From: Adiantum capillus-veneris
Lineage: Eukaryota; Streptophyta; Polypodiopsida; Polypodiales; Pteridaceae
Direction: 5' to 3'
Length of the DNA stretch: 64,000 nt
Assembly: GCA_014529385.2 (NCBI GenBank)
Contig: CM043962.1
Location: 126,136,970-126,200,969 of the forward strand
Below the pieces are notes generated by a model that worked only from the letters and a program-made list of their open reading frames with translations, was not told where the DNA came from and did no database searches. This document shows, piece after piece, positions 52,186 through 62,781 of this stretch. Positions within the stretch are counted from its first letter, which is position 1; each line of letters begins with the position of its first letter. The translations under genes and the position numbers were made by a program.

Positions 52186-52501
52186 ACCAAGCACTACAGG
52201 CAAACTCTACACACACAAGAGAGTATACAGGTGCTACCACGATTTGCCTACAACACCCCCCCCCCACCCCACCCCCCCCAACATAGGGGTGTCGAGAGTA
52301 TGCACCACTATGCTGCATTATGTTGGTCTAGGCCATGTCTTGTCCGCTTACGGGGCCAGCCCAGCTTTGATGGTCCCTGTAGCAAGGCGCTATTGAAGAG
52401 CTAGATGATTCCAGCCTTCAACGGCTATGTATGTACAATTCTACCCTCTCCGAATCCTCTATACCGCTCCGGACCAAGCCAAGAACGCACGCACTTCCTG
52501 A
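52186..52501. repeat. Unclassified repeat X, copy 1
   Basis: The interval from ACCAAGCACTACAGGCAAAC to CGCACTTCCTGAATTTC is repeated at 53331-53656 with about 95% visual identity. The outer end (GTAGTGCTTGGTCC on minus) adjoins a homopolymer and (GA)n in both. No coding content. It may be the 3' part of another retroelement that uses the same (TC)n sites. Confidence 0.8.
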
Positions 52502-52612
52502 ATTTCTCATCGGTCGCTGTCGAATCTCATCCACATCCTCCATGGTGAGTACTCTGGTTGGGCGTCTTGCATGTCGAGCTAGAGTGATCTCTATCTTCTG
52601 CTGCGGCTTGAG
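52502..52612 (-). mobile_element. LINE D-like fragment D7 (111 bp)
   Basis: It is nearly identical to the inner part of D6 (TCATCGGTCGCTGTCGAATC, then CATGTCGAGCTAGAGTGATC) and ends at the same point, CTGCGGCTTGA, before a GAAAGAAAG tract. Confidence 0.8.
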
Positions 52613-52631
52613 AAAGAAAGAAAAGAAAGAA

Positions 52632-53311
52632 AGATTTTTAACGTCTATGTCAGGCCGAAATCGGCCTATGAGACAAATCAAATGTACATGGTGTGTATGT
52701 CATCCGTCTATCGGAAAGACAAATGAAACAAAACTGATACAAAACTGAACTGAATGTAGGTAGTGGGGTATCTGAGGAGGGATGGAGCTCTATCTCTAGG
52801 GGTATATGCATGTCTATATGCTCAAGGTAGTACAATCATGAGAATGCATCAAGCTATCTAGCTCCATTCTGTACTAATGGGGGGATGTAAGATGTGGTAC
52901 ATGGGCGGGTCTGGTGCCAAGGCTACCCGGATGAAAGCTGTCGGGTCGGCCCTCATCTGGGCCACTCGCTCCTCAGTGGCACGGCGCTCCCGGGCTCGGA
53001 TCTCCTCGATCTGTCGGTGGTGGGAGCTCGCGCCCCTGTAGCCTGTGACTCGTGGTCGTCGTCTAGCTCGGCTCACCTCCGCCTGTGGGAGTGTCACTCC
53101 CCTCTGAGTGTCTGGTGAGGGAGGGGCGGCAATCCTCTAAAAGAAGTCTGTGAGCTGCGACTGTCTCCCCTCTGTCTGTGTAGCTGTGTGTGGCTGTAGT
53201 AGTGTGTCCCGATGGCTCTGTATCTCTAGTAAGAACCGTCCGAGCTGTCTCTGATCTCGAGAGTCCATGATCTCTCGGAGAGTGGGCTGTCCTCTGAATA
53301 AGGCCTCATAC
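52632..53311 (-). mobile_element. LINE D fragment D8, 5'-truncated copy close to D2
   Basis: Bases 52632-53311 are nearly identical to 54032-54712 of D2, starting with the (TTTC)n tail (minus), the hairpin 52652-52667 and the ORF2 C-terminus (RDQRQLGRFLLEIQSHRDTL, SQLTDFF). It stops abruptly at CATACCT, where GAGAGAGAG begins. This is 5' truncation inside a (GA)n target. High identity to D2 suggests a recent insertion. Confidence 0.92.
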
Positions 53312-53330
53312 CTGAGAGAGAGAGAGAGGG

Positions 53331-53656
53331 GACCAAGCACTACAGGCAAACTCTACACACAAGAGAGTATACAGGTGCTACCCCGATTTGCCTACAACCA
53401 CCTCCCCCCCCCCCACCCCCCCTCCCCCCAACATAGGGGTGTCGAGAGTATGAACCACTATGCTGCAATATGTTGGTCTAGGCCATGTCTTGTCCGCTTA
53501 CAGGGCCAGCCCAGCTTTGATGGTCCCTGTAGCAAGGCGCTATTGAAGAGCTAGATGATTCCAGCCTTCAACGGCTATGTATGTACAATTCTACCCTCTC
53601 CGAATCCTCTACACCGCTCCGGACCAAGCCAAGAACGCACGCACTTCCTGAATTTC
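53331..53656. repeat. Unclassified repeat X, copy 2
   Basis: Second copy of the 52186-52501 unit. Here the inner side continues into different DNA (GCTTGAGAGCAGCATTTC) instead of the D7 piece, so the shared unit ends near CCTGAATTTC. Confidence 0.8.
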
Positions 53657-53981
53657 GCTTGAGAGCAGCATTTCTAGTCCCCCCCACAGGCGTGTATTTA
53701 GGGGGACAGCAGGCTGGATATTCACCTCTTTGCCTCTTGAGAGACACCATTCCCGAACACTAGCAAAAAATCCTCTTTTCTTCCTGTAGACTTGAAACGG
53801 CACAACATTGCATGTAACGAGTGCAAGAGCTTTACGTAGAGCATGGAGAAGATGATGGAGAGATTGCAGATGGAGAGCTCACTTCAGCCCTGAAAGGTGT
53901 ACGTACCACGTATGTAGGTAACTATGTGTGTATGTAACTATATGTACCCTTGAGTGTGTGCCTCGTGCTCCTCACATTTGT
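53657..53981. other. No gene recognised; contains a 60-bp block repeated at 59378
   Basis: Non-coding. The last part (53922-53981: TGTATGTAACTATATGTACC, then TTTGTTTAGAGAG) recurs at 59379-59437, again immediately before a (GA)n tract and a LINE D tail. Confidence 0.6.
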
Positions 53982-53983
53982 TT

Positions 53984-54014
<31 letters not shown>

Positions 54015-54031
54015 AGAAGAAAGAAAGAAAG
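53982..54031 (+). repeat. (GA)n and (AAAG)n at the 3' edge of LINE D2
   Basis: GA units followed by AAAG units. On the minus strand the D2 tail is CTTTCTTTC, then (TC)n. Confidence 0.93.
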
Positions 54032-54255
54032 ATTTTTAACGTCTATGTCAGGCCGAAATCGGCCTATGAGACAAATCAAATGTACATGGCGTGTATGTCA
54101 TCCGTCTATCGGAAAGACAAATGAAACAAAACTGATACAAAACTGAACTGAATGTAGGTAATGGAGTATCTGAGGAGGGATGGGGCTCTATCTCTAGGGG
54201 TATATGCATGTCTATATGCTCAAGGTAGTACAATCATGAGAATGCATCAAGCTCT

Positions 54256-56227
54256 CTAGCTCCATCCTGTACAAATGGGGGGATGTAAGATGTGGTACAT
54301 GGGCGGGGCTGGTGCCAAGGCTACCCGGATGAAATCTGTCGGGTCGGCCCTCATCTGAGCTACTCGCTCCTCAGTGGCACGGCGCTCCCGGGCTCGGATC
54401 TCCTCGATCTGTCGGTGGTGGGAGCTCACGCCCCTGTAGCCTGTGACTCGTGGTCGTCGTCTAGCTCGGTTCACCTCCGCCTGTGTGAGTGTCACTCCTC
54501 TCTGAGTATCTGGTGAGGTAGGGGTGGCAATCCTCTGAAAGAAGTCTGTGAGCTGCGACTGTCTCCCCTCTGTCTGTGTAGCTGTGCGTGGCTGTAGTAG
54601 TGTGTCCCGATGGCTCTGTATCTCTAGTAAGAAACGTCCGAGCTGTCTCTGATCTCGAGAGTCCATGATCTCTCGGAGAGTGGGCTGTCCTCTGAATAAG
54701 GCCTCATACCTGCCTCTGATCTCAGTGTATGCTCTGCATCTACATACAAAGTGCTCCTCACTCTCCACCTCCTCTGTGCAGGCTCTGCAGACTCGCTCCT
54801 CCCTGGGAACCCCAGTATGTCTCCCGATCTCAATCTCTAACCTGTGTGAAGCCACTCTCAGCTGACCAATCGCCACCCGTGAGCTGTGTGGCATATATGT
54901 GTCCATATAGCGTGGTCTCTGTATGAACCCCCCAGACAATATGGTGAGAAACTGGTCTCTGTAATCTGACATCCTCGTCCCCAAGCCAGGTGACTCCCAG
55001 ACTCTCCTAGTGTATAGCTGCCACAGATCCTGTCTCAATATCAAGTTTCTCTCACTGCGAGAGAGGTGAACAGATGGTGAGTGGGGGTCGTACTGGAATG
55101 GTGGTAGGCTCTCCATGTCAAGACCGTGTCCCTCAAACCATGCTCTGACCTGTGAGTACCAAGCTCTCGCATGCCCACTCTCTGATAGCTGTATAGCTGC
55201 CTCAAATGCTCTACGAGTAAGTCTGTCAGGGGGTAGCTCTCTCATCCTCTGGATGAAGCAGACTGTCTGGAATAATGCCTCTACAACCATAGGTGGTGTA
55301 GCGAGCTCGGCTCTAATAATGTCATGTGGCACTGTCTTCTTGCTGCGGAGCAAGCGTGAGATCATACATACCTGTGGCCTCTCAAGCTGTGTCCACTGGT
55401 CATCTGTCAATCCTGGTGCCCATACTGCCGCCGAGTACATCAGGGCCGGGGTGACTAAGGTGTCAAAAAGCCAGCCCTTCGTGCGGGGCTCCTGAAAGTG
55501 TGCCTGGTGGCATCTCCGCTCTAGCATGGTCAGAGCTGCATAACCTCGGGTGAGCCTGTCAGCAGCAGCCTGCCTCATAGTGAAGGGTCCTGGTAGGCTA
55601 GTGAATGTGATGCCAAGATAGACATAGGAGGTGACTACATCAACCTGTCCTCCTGCTGCTGTGAAGGTGGCAGCGCTCCTCACTGCACTGGATGTGTGAA
55701 AGATCATGACCTTGGTTTTGCCAAGGTTCACAGTCAACCCCTTGTGTGTGCTGAATTCGTCCAAGGCCTCAAGATGGCGTTGCAAGCCCTCGGGTGACTC
55801 TGAAATCAACACAATATCATCAGCATATAACATGATGTGGACCGGAGTACCTGCCAAGTCGCTCCCCTCTCCCCCTGCTCGTAGTATGTAGTCGGAGATC
55901 TCGTCGATGTAGAGCCCAAAGAGTGTCGGGGAGAGTGGGCATCCTTGCTTAACACCAATGGTGCTAGCAATGGTCTCTGAAAAGCCGCCTGGGCAACGAA
56001 CTCGACCCGTCACCCTCTCGTAGAGAGTATATATGGCCCAAATCATCTCTGTCAGTACCCCAATGCTGTGAAGGCGCTGGAAGAGTCTCTCGCGTGGGAC
56101 TGTGTCAAAGGCCTTGCGGAAATCCACAAAGCAGCAGTAAAGCCTCTTCTTCCGCGCCTTTGCCCCATCAATGAGGCAGCGCAGAACGAAGATGTGGTCA
56201 GTGGTGGAGAAAGCTCGTCTGAAACCT
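54256..56227 (-). CDS. LINE D2 ORF2, reverse transcriptase and C-terminal zinc domain (open)
   Basis: Open to the stop at 54256-54258. Blocks: GFRRAFSTTDHIFVLRCLID, CFVDFRKAFDTVPRERLFQR (A), STIGVKQGCPLSPTLFGLYI (B), HIMLYADDIVLISESPEGLQ (C, Y-A-D-D), LTVNLGKTKVMIFHTS, SYVYLGITFTS, then YMDTYMPHSSRVAIGQLRVA and a C-x2-C-x8-H-x3-C module (CRACTEEVESEEHFVC). The end is a basic tail (RRRPRVTGYRG, HHRQIEEIRARERRATEERV). All catalytic Asp are kept and no stop is seen. The natural protein would start in the endonuclease part, which is now out of phase through the duplication at 56203-56252. The frame also extends upstream to 56346 in shadow sequence. Confidence 0.92.
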
Positions 56228-57994
56228 GGTGGAGAAAGCTTGTCTGAAACCTGCCTGGCCTGGAGCTCGTAAACCCTCGGTCTCTGCGTAGCAGCTAAGC
56301 TGTGCCTCAAGTACTGCTCCATATAGCTTGGCCATCGTGTGGCCAATCATGATAGTCCTGTAGTTCCTTGGGTCCAGGGTGTCGCCAGATTTGTGGATAG
56401 GCACTATGGTGTGCTGTGTCCACTCCTCTGGGAAGCCCTCCCCTATAGCCCGGTTGAAGACATGTGCAATCAACGGGGCTATAGTGGAGGCCGCATAAAT
56501 GATGTGCTCACTCTGTAATCCAGTGTGGTCAGCTGATCGTCTGTGCTGCAGGCGGCGTATGGCCCTCTCTACCATCTCTGCTGTAAAGAAGGAGGAGCAC
56601 GTGGGGCGTGGCTCATGTGGCTGTGGGATAGGAGGCTGCCCTGGCACCTCATAGAGGCGCTCTGCATAATCATGCCATATCTGTGGATCCTCAATAGCTG
56701 TGGTCGGACGTGGCTCGCGCAGGGTGCGCCATGCCATCGCGCTATCTATGCTCATGAATAGGCAGTATAGCTCAAGCTCCTGTGCCTCTTCGAATGCTCG
56801 CCGCTTTTGGCGTGTCAGCGTCTTCATATCTCGTCTGGCCTCTCTCTCTGTGATCTCTCCTAAGGCTCGCCGTGCACGGAGGCGTCGGTATAACTCTCTG
56901 CACTCATCATCATACCAGCGGTTCTGAGGCATAGTCCCGGGGGGGGGGGTGCGTCCAGTGTGAGTGGTGTGTGGAAAAGAGCTAATAGCTGAAGTGTGGA
57001 GAACGGAAGAGATATGTGATGTGAGAACTGAGAGTGGTGTGGATGGGTGGAGGAGGCATAGGCCATGCTCGACCTCGGCTGAGTAAAGAGAGGCTAGCTC
57101 ATGTGTGAAATGGATGGTGGTGTGTGGAGTGTGTGCTGTGGAGCTATGTGGGATGGTATCTCCGGTGATGGAGAAAGAGAGGTATGTGTGGTCGGCTCCG
57201 ATGGGTATGGGTGGAATGGTGAAGGATGTGATAAGGTGTGTAGCCTCCCTGGGTCCCAGAATATAGTCGACTGTACTCCCCCCTCCCTCTGTAACTCCAT
57301 GTGGCATACAAGTCAGGCCCCCTGAGGTGGGCCACTGGGCCATCCCGTTATAAATAATGAGACGGTGCTGGGAGCCAAGTCGAAGTAGGTGGAGTCCGTA
57401 GGCTGTGACTGGAGCTCTGTCTGCTGTGTCTCTCATAGTAGCCTCCTCATCTAGAGTGTGTAGTGCCTCTGGGTCCTCGTGGTCATATGTCTCACACTGC
57501 TCACTGCGCGTACGAGCATTGAAGTCTCCCATAAGGAAGACTTCACCCAGTGTGGAGTACTCCATAATCTCCTCCGTGAGGCATGCGTACGGTGACTCTT
57601 GCTCAATAGGGGCGAATCTGGAGCCTGTGGGAGCAAAGTAGCAAAGGGCAATGTAGACGATCCTGTCTCGTGAGAGCTCGAGGCGAATCCACATGTATCG
57701 GGCCTGTGGGTCCCGGGCAACAATCTGTAGTCTGCTGTGAAGCCCCTGTCTAAAAAGTATAGCCACTCCTCCTGAACCGCGAGTGGTGTGCTGGCGCATA
57801 CATCCCCGATGTAGAGACTCCCATTGGAAACCATGTATCCGTGGTAACCCTCTCTCTGGGCTCTCGTGTGTCTCTGTAAGTAGAATGATGTCTCGACCTC
57901 TCATCACCTCCTCAAGTCTCTCTGGGTGTGTCCATAGGTCTCCATTGCAATTCCAAACCGTGACATGAATCTCCTCGTGTGTCCCACAGGCCGC
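56198..57994 (-). pseudogene. LINE D2 ORF2, endonuclease and RT N-terminus (open until duplication)
   Basis: The frame is open from about 57994 to 56198. It has HVTVWNCNGDLWTH (Asn motif), DIILLTETHESPERG (Glu), EVFLMGDFNARTRS (Asp/Asn), GGSTVDYILGPREA, PIGADHTYLSFSITG (His), MPQNRWYDDECRELYRRLRA, and the RT entry PTCSSFFTAEMVERAIRRLQ, PRNYRTIMIGHTMAKLYGAV. A GTG/ATG pair near 57907 is the first good start but lies after the Asn motif, so translation may begin upstream or by coupling with ORF1. It ends prematurely in the second unit of a 25-bp duplication. Confidence 0.9.
56203..56252 (-). repeat. 25-bp tandem duplication breaking D2 ORF2
   Basis: 56203-56227 and 56228-56252 differ by one base (GCTCGTC versus GCTTGTC). 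Adding 25 bp shifts the frame; removing one unit joins the two long open frames. Confidence 0.93.
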
Positions 57995-58082
57995 GAGTCC
58001 CTATGCGATGGTCTTGCCATCAATGATAACCCTACCATCTCGATATACTGCCTTCTTCCCTTCTTTGCGGGCCTGGTGGACT

Positions 58083-58919
58083 CTAGGCATGCACGTGGCA
58101 GTGATCTTGTTGCATCTTTGTGAGGTCATCATCAAGATAAATCGGGGGGCCTTCTAGCCCTCTCAAGATGACCCTCTTTCGGAGGAAAGAAGTTCGAGAC
58201 TCCTCGGAGGCGAATTGGAGGATGAGAGCTCTCTTCTTTGGATCTTTGCCGGCTCTCCAAACTTTGGAGAAAGGGATCTCTTCTTCCTTGTATCCCACTT
58301 TCTTGCATAAGGCTTTCCCATCGCTCTCGGGTGTGGACCCTTCTTCTTCTTTGATGCCGGTCACTCGCACATTGAGACGGCGAGCTTGTCGCATTTTCTC
58401 CTCCTCGATGGTTGTGTGTACGATGAGTACCTCATCTTTTTGGGCTTCCTCTCTTGCTACCTTCTTGATATTCTTTTTGACCACTTCGACCCATCCTTCT
58501 TTGGTGGCTTCTAATTTGTCCTCAATGCTTGCGGTGAGGGCTTTGGTGATCTCCTCCTTGAGGGCTTCCTTAGCCTCCTCTTTAATCTCTCCTTCCTCGG
58601 GGGTGAGGGATGTGATGGAAGCATGAAGGAGGTCGATTTGTGCCTTCATCTCTTCTTGCTCTTTCCTCCATCTCGCCCTCTCCTTCTCGTTCTCCCGTGC
58701 CCTTCTCTCCTTCTCCTCTTTGAGGTTTTGGATTTCCGCTCTCATGTCCTCTTTTTCTTCGTTCCATAGCTTGATGAAGGTGGCTTTCTCCTCCCTCCAT
58801 ATCTCTCTCTCCATCCACCATTCTTTCATGTCCTTCTCCAATTGTGCAAGCCTCTTGTTCGTGAGCATGAAGGTTGTCTTCATTGTCGATTTCGGCGTCT
58901 TGATGATGGGGGAAGACAT
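58083..58919 (-). CDS. LINE D2 ORF1 protein (278 aa), intact
   Basis: Starts MSSPIIKTPKSTMKTTFMLT and runs to a stop at 58083-58085. Residues about 20-95 are Glu/Lys/Arg-rich heptad-like sequence (coiled coil probable: LAQLEKDMKEWW, MRAEIQNLKEEKERRARENE). The C-terminal half has ARRLNVRVTGIKEEEG, EEEIPFSKVWRAGKDPKKRA and IYLDDDLTKMQQ, a pattern like the RRM-plus-C-terminal-domain of trimeric LINE ORF1 proteins. It probably trimerises on element RNA; this is inferred from that resemblance. There is no CCHC knuckle, unlike LINE A/B. The D1 homologue continues past this point (RDGRVVIVERR); here a C-terminal frame change may have shortened it (the continuation RDGRVIIDGKTIA lies just downstream in another frame). 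Confidence 0.85.
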   Translation of the reverse strand: MSSPIIKTPKSTMKTTFMLTNKRLAQLEKDMKEWWMEREIWREEKATFIKLWNEEKEDMRAEIQNLKEEKERRARENEKERARWRKEQEEMKAQIDLLHASITSLTPEEGEIKEEAKEALKEEITKALTASIEDKLEATKEGWVEVVKKNIKKVAREEAQKDEVLIVHTTIEEEKMRQARRLNVRVTGIKEEEGSTPESDGKALCKKVGYKEEEIPFSKVWRAGKDPKKRALILQFASEESRTSFLRKRVILRGLEGPPIYLDDDLTKMQQDHCHVHA

Positions 58920-59022
58920 AGTTGTATTCGGAGCTACCCTCTCTTCATATTGTGAAGAAGAGGGGAGAAGGGGAGTACGTGTATGTATGCGTGTATGTGT
59001 GTAGGGTGTGTGTGGGTATGTA

Positions 59023-59030
<8 letters not shown>

Positions 59031-59094
<64 letters not shown>
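59031..59094 (+). repeat. (GT)n(GA)n tract between D2 5' end and D9
   Basis: About 19 GT units then about 14 GA units. A LINE D tail begins immediately after. Confidence 0.95.
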
Positions 59095-59098
<4 letters not shown>

Positions 59099-59205
59099 AA
59101 TGAAATGAAATGTTATATTTAACATCTTCAAAAGGCCAAAATGACCTATGAGCCCAAACTGATACAATCCTGGTGGATCTTATACAATGTCTGGGTACAA
59201 ATTAA

Positions 59206-59206
<1 letters not shown>
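59095..59206 (-). mobile_element. LINE D 3' tail D9 (about 110 bp)
   Basis: Tail, hairpin (59133-59147) and a short 3' UTR piece, bounded by (GA)n on both sides. An extreme 5' truncation. Confidence 0.88.

Positions 59207-59280
<74 letters not shown>
59207..59280 (+). repeat. (GA)n tract between D9 and D10
   Basis: About 36 GA units with rare GGGA or AAAG interruptions. Confidence 0.95.
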
Positions 59281-59283
<3 letters not shown>

Positions 59284-59377
59284 AATGAAATGAAATGTTA
59301 TATTTAACATCTTCAAAAGGCCAAAATGACCTATGAGCCCAAACTGATACAATCCTGGTGGATCTTATACAATGTCT
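59281..59377 (-). mobile_element. LINE D 3' tail D10 (about 97 bp)
   Basis: Same tail and hairpin (59318-59332) as D9, nearly identical for 90 bp. Either an independent insertion or a local duplication of D9 with its (GA)n. Confidence 0.85.
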
Positions 59378-59434
59378 GTGTGTATGTAACTATATGTACC
59401 CTTGAGTGTGTGCCTCATGCTCCTCATATTTGTT

Positions 59435-59436
<2 letters not shown>

Positions 59437-59467
<31 letters not shown>
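59437..59467 (+). repeat. (GA)n tract at the 3' edge of D3
   Basis: About 15 GA units preceded by the TTTGTTTAG block that also precedes the tract at 53982. Confidence 0.95.
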
Positions 59468-59471
<4 letters not shown>

Positions 59472-60812
59472 AATGAAATGAAATGTTATATTTAACATCT
59501 TCAAAAGGCCAAAATGACCTATGAGCCCAAACTGATACAATCCTGGTGGATCTTATACAAATTAAAATGAAGTAAAATAAAAGCTAAAATGAACCTCAAT
59601 GTCCGAGGATGTTCAGCATTGGGGGGTGTCCAAGGATGTACTACATCGGTCGCTAAAGAGCATTGTCAATATCCGTCTCTGTAAATAGTCGTATTGGACG
59701 TCTCCCATGTCGTGCTAAATAGTCCTGATCCTCTTATGGAGCCTCCGTCGACGTCTTGGTGGCCCTCGTAGACGTGGATGTCTAGCTCTCCTAAGCTCAA
59801 TGGCTCTATCAGTCAATATATCTCTGGTATAGGTGGATTCTAAAGTCTACTATGAAGCTTGCTCGTTTGATTTCCGAGTCTCTGCTCTAAAAAAGTATGT
59901 GATCTCCCTCTGTGAATGACTCCCACTGTCTAATCTCCTCAAGAGACTCTCCCTATGTCTCTACAGCTCTAGAAAAACAACCCGAGGCATCTCTCATTCT
60001 GATATCTCATGACTCTAGCTAGTGGTCCAAAGCCCTCTCTGAATAGACAGTGAGAGCGGCCTCGTATCTCATTGTATACCGGACAATGACATACGTGATG
60101 TAAATTGTGTCTTTGGCTCTATATGACACAACTGGTAAATCCTGGCCTCTGCTAGTGCTCTCCTAATTCTATCAGTCTCAATCTCGAGCTGATGCGATGA
60201 TGTACGCATCTGACCAATAGCACATCGTATCCCATGGGATAAATGAGTGTCCATATAGGTAGGTCTGATCACATATCCATCCTCTGTGAGTTGCAGAAGT
60301 GTCAATATATAATCAAGAGTAGAAAAGCCCCTCCAAAAACATGCCTGGCCCAATGCCCAAATGCCTACTCTCTCTGCTCATCTACTCAGCTGCTCCTCAA
60401 GAATGGATGTATACAACCTAGTTAGCTTGTGCCCAATCATTATATTAAGGTATTTCCCTAGTTTCCTTGAAGATAGGCACAACAGTAGACATGCTCCAAG
60501 TATCCGAAAAACCCTCACACATGGCTCGGTTGAACATTACTACGAGAAGCTCTACAAGCATATATCTAGCATGTATAAAGTGCTTTGCCATCACCTCATC
60601 ATAATCATACGCTCTCCTGGTCCTCATCCTGTCAATGTCTTTCTTTACCATCTCGGCGGTAAAGCAAGTGCATGTCTGAGGGGATGGCTCAAGAGGGTCG
60701 GCGGGTAGAGATTGCTGCCTTGGAACTGTGTAAGAGATGTTGCATATGCGCCCCAAATTTCGGTGGATGTGATTACCGGTGGGGGGAATGCTCATGAAAA
60801 AATATCCATGCC
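59468..60812 (-). mobile_element. LINE D copy D3 (3' part, decayed)
   Basis: Tail and hairpin (59506-59520), then peptides YMDTHLSHGIRCAIGQMRTS (60069-60353) and CFTAEMVKKDIDRMRTRRAY (60445-60795). The RT core between them is deleted: the C-terminal part is joined to the RT entry near 60300-60370. It is cut at 60817 by a Ty3 LTR. Confidence 0.85.
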
Positions 60813-60817
60813 TTGCC

Positions 60818-61624
<807 letters not shown>

Positions 61625-61625
61625 G

Positions 61626-61637
61626 TGGTATCAGAGC
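61626..61637 (+). promoter_or_regulatory. Primer-binding site (tRNA-Met initiator type)
   Basis: TGGTATCAGAGC starts two bases after the LTR end. This is the standard complement to the 3' end of plant initiator tRNA-Met and marks the minus-strand priming site. Confidence 0.88.
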
Positions 61638-61841
61638 ATCAAGTGTGCTTTTCTGAAAGCATACCGATCCCAGACAGAGCAAACCGACGCTTCCATAGGC
61701 TACTGGAATTTTATTTGAAGAATCTTCATGCTCTAACCTTGGACGTATTAGCCACTCCCACCCTTACTTCATCACGCATCGGGCGCGCTCTTGTCTTCAC
61801 CGCTCTGTCTTACAAGGCATAAGCTATAAAGAACCCCAGAC

Positions 61842-62143
61842 ATGGCGTTCATGGATTCAGCGGAATATTCGCAGTTTCTTCTCGACGAGCTTCGCGACAT
61901 TCTTTCGCGGCATCCTAAGCAGAATCTTCCGATGCTGCAAAGTTTTCAACAATTGTTGAATTACATGTTACCCCCTTTGATGCCCCAAGTGGTACCTCCT
62001 CCTCCGGCACCAGAAAGTACGAGAGCTTCCAACCGGCAACCTTCCCAATCATTTGTTCTGATCGGGAGAGTCTTTAGGAATATGGTGCAGCCATCTAACC
62101 CTTATCCAATGCAACCATCGTTGCCTCCACCTCCCCCACCACC
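61842..62143 (+). pseudogene. Ty3 element F gag, N-terminal part
   Basis: MAFMDSAEYSQFLLDELRDI, LPMLQSFQQLLNYMLPPLMP and VVPPPPAPESTRASNRQ, then a Pro-rich tail, collinear with the gag of composite C (MLQSFQQFLSYMLPPL). The start ATG at 61842 follows a leader. Homology ends at PPPPPP near 62143; the rest of the open frame to 62195 belongs to the next element. Confidence 0.82.
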
Positions 62144-62449
62144 AAGCATCATGTGCCATCTTGTTGTTGTGCCATCATGTCCAACATCGACTTGACCATC
62201 ATCTCCATAGGAGTTAGTACACTCGTGGCGTAGATGGCGAAGGGAAAGGGTCGAAAAAATCTCTTGGTAGGGAAAAATCTTCGCGGCCTCTCTCATGCTC
62301 ATCACCTGTATGCGAAGTATCCATTCCACTACGGGTGACGACCATGCACTATGATCTTTTGTTCTTAAGTTCAACTTGGGTTCTTGAGGGTCTTGGGTTC
62401 TTGGGTTCTTGAGAATCTTGAGGTTCTTGAGGTATTCTTTCGCTTGCAA
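62144..62449 (-). pseudogene. Element G putative gag start
   Basis: A minus-strand frame begins MQAKEYLKNLKILKNPRTQD and contains SSPVVEWILRIQVMSMREAA and IFPYQEIFSTLSLRHLRHEC. It follows a leader with the PBS, as gag does, but I recognise no gag domain. Past 62143 it is Gly-run shadow of element F gag. Confidence 0.4.
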
Positions 62450-62781
62450 ATCGCGTTTGAGAAGGATCTTCTCTTCACCCGAGTTCTACTCTTTTCCACG
62501 GGCGCACCCCTTGGCGGCCTTGCGCTCACACCACGGTTGCTTTTTCCCACCTCATGTCGATTGGCCGGCCACTAAGTGCACGGTCCGCTCTCAATGAGTG
62601 AAAAGAGACACAAGGGGAGGCTGGACAAGCCCTTCTTTCCTGGGATTCCTGTCACTCTTCAAAAAACACGATTAGGAATCGACACGCCCAAGCGAACTTG
62701 GGTTCGTGCGACCTCAACAAGCAAAAAAATTTATGTGGTTCTTGTGGTTCTTTCCTTGAGTGATACAAAACACTGCCACAA

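Larger units (their letters stand above)
54025..59030 (-). mobile_element. LINE D copy D2, essentially full length and the best-preserved member
   Basis: About 5 kb: a 5' region near 58920-59030, intact ORF1 (58083-58919), ORF2 with endonuclease and RT broken by one 25-bp tandem duplication, a 3' UTR with a perfect hairpin (54050-54065) and a TTTC tail. Bounded by (GA)n at the 3' side and by (GT)n(GA)n at the 5' side. Confidence 0.9.

Noticed and set aside
52186-53656. Simple segmental tandem duplication of the 52-53.6 kb block
   Set aside because: The X copies match but their inner flanks differ, and the intervening LINE D8 matches D2 instead of a duplicated neighbour.
57101-58055. Several plus-strand open frames over LINE D2
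   Set aside because: They oppose the clearly homologous minus-strand endonuclease and ORF1 frames.
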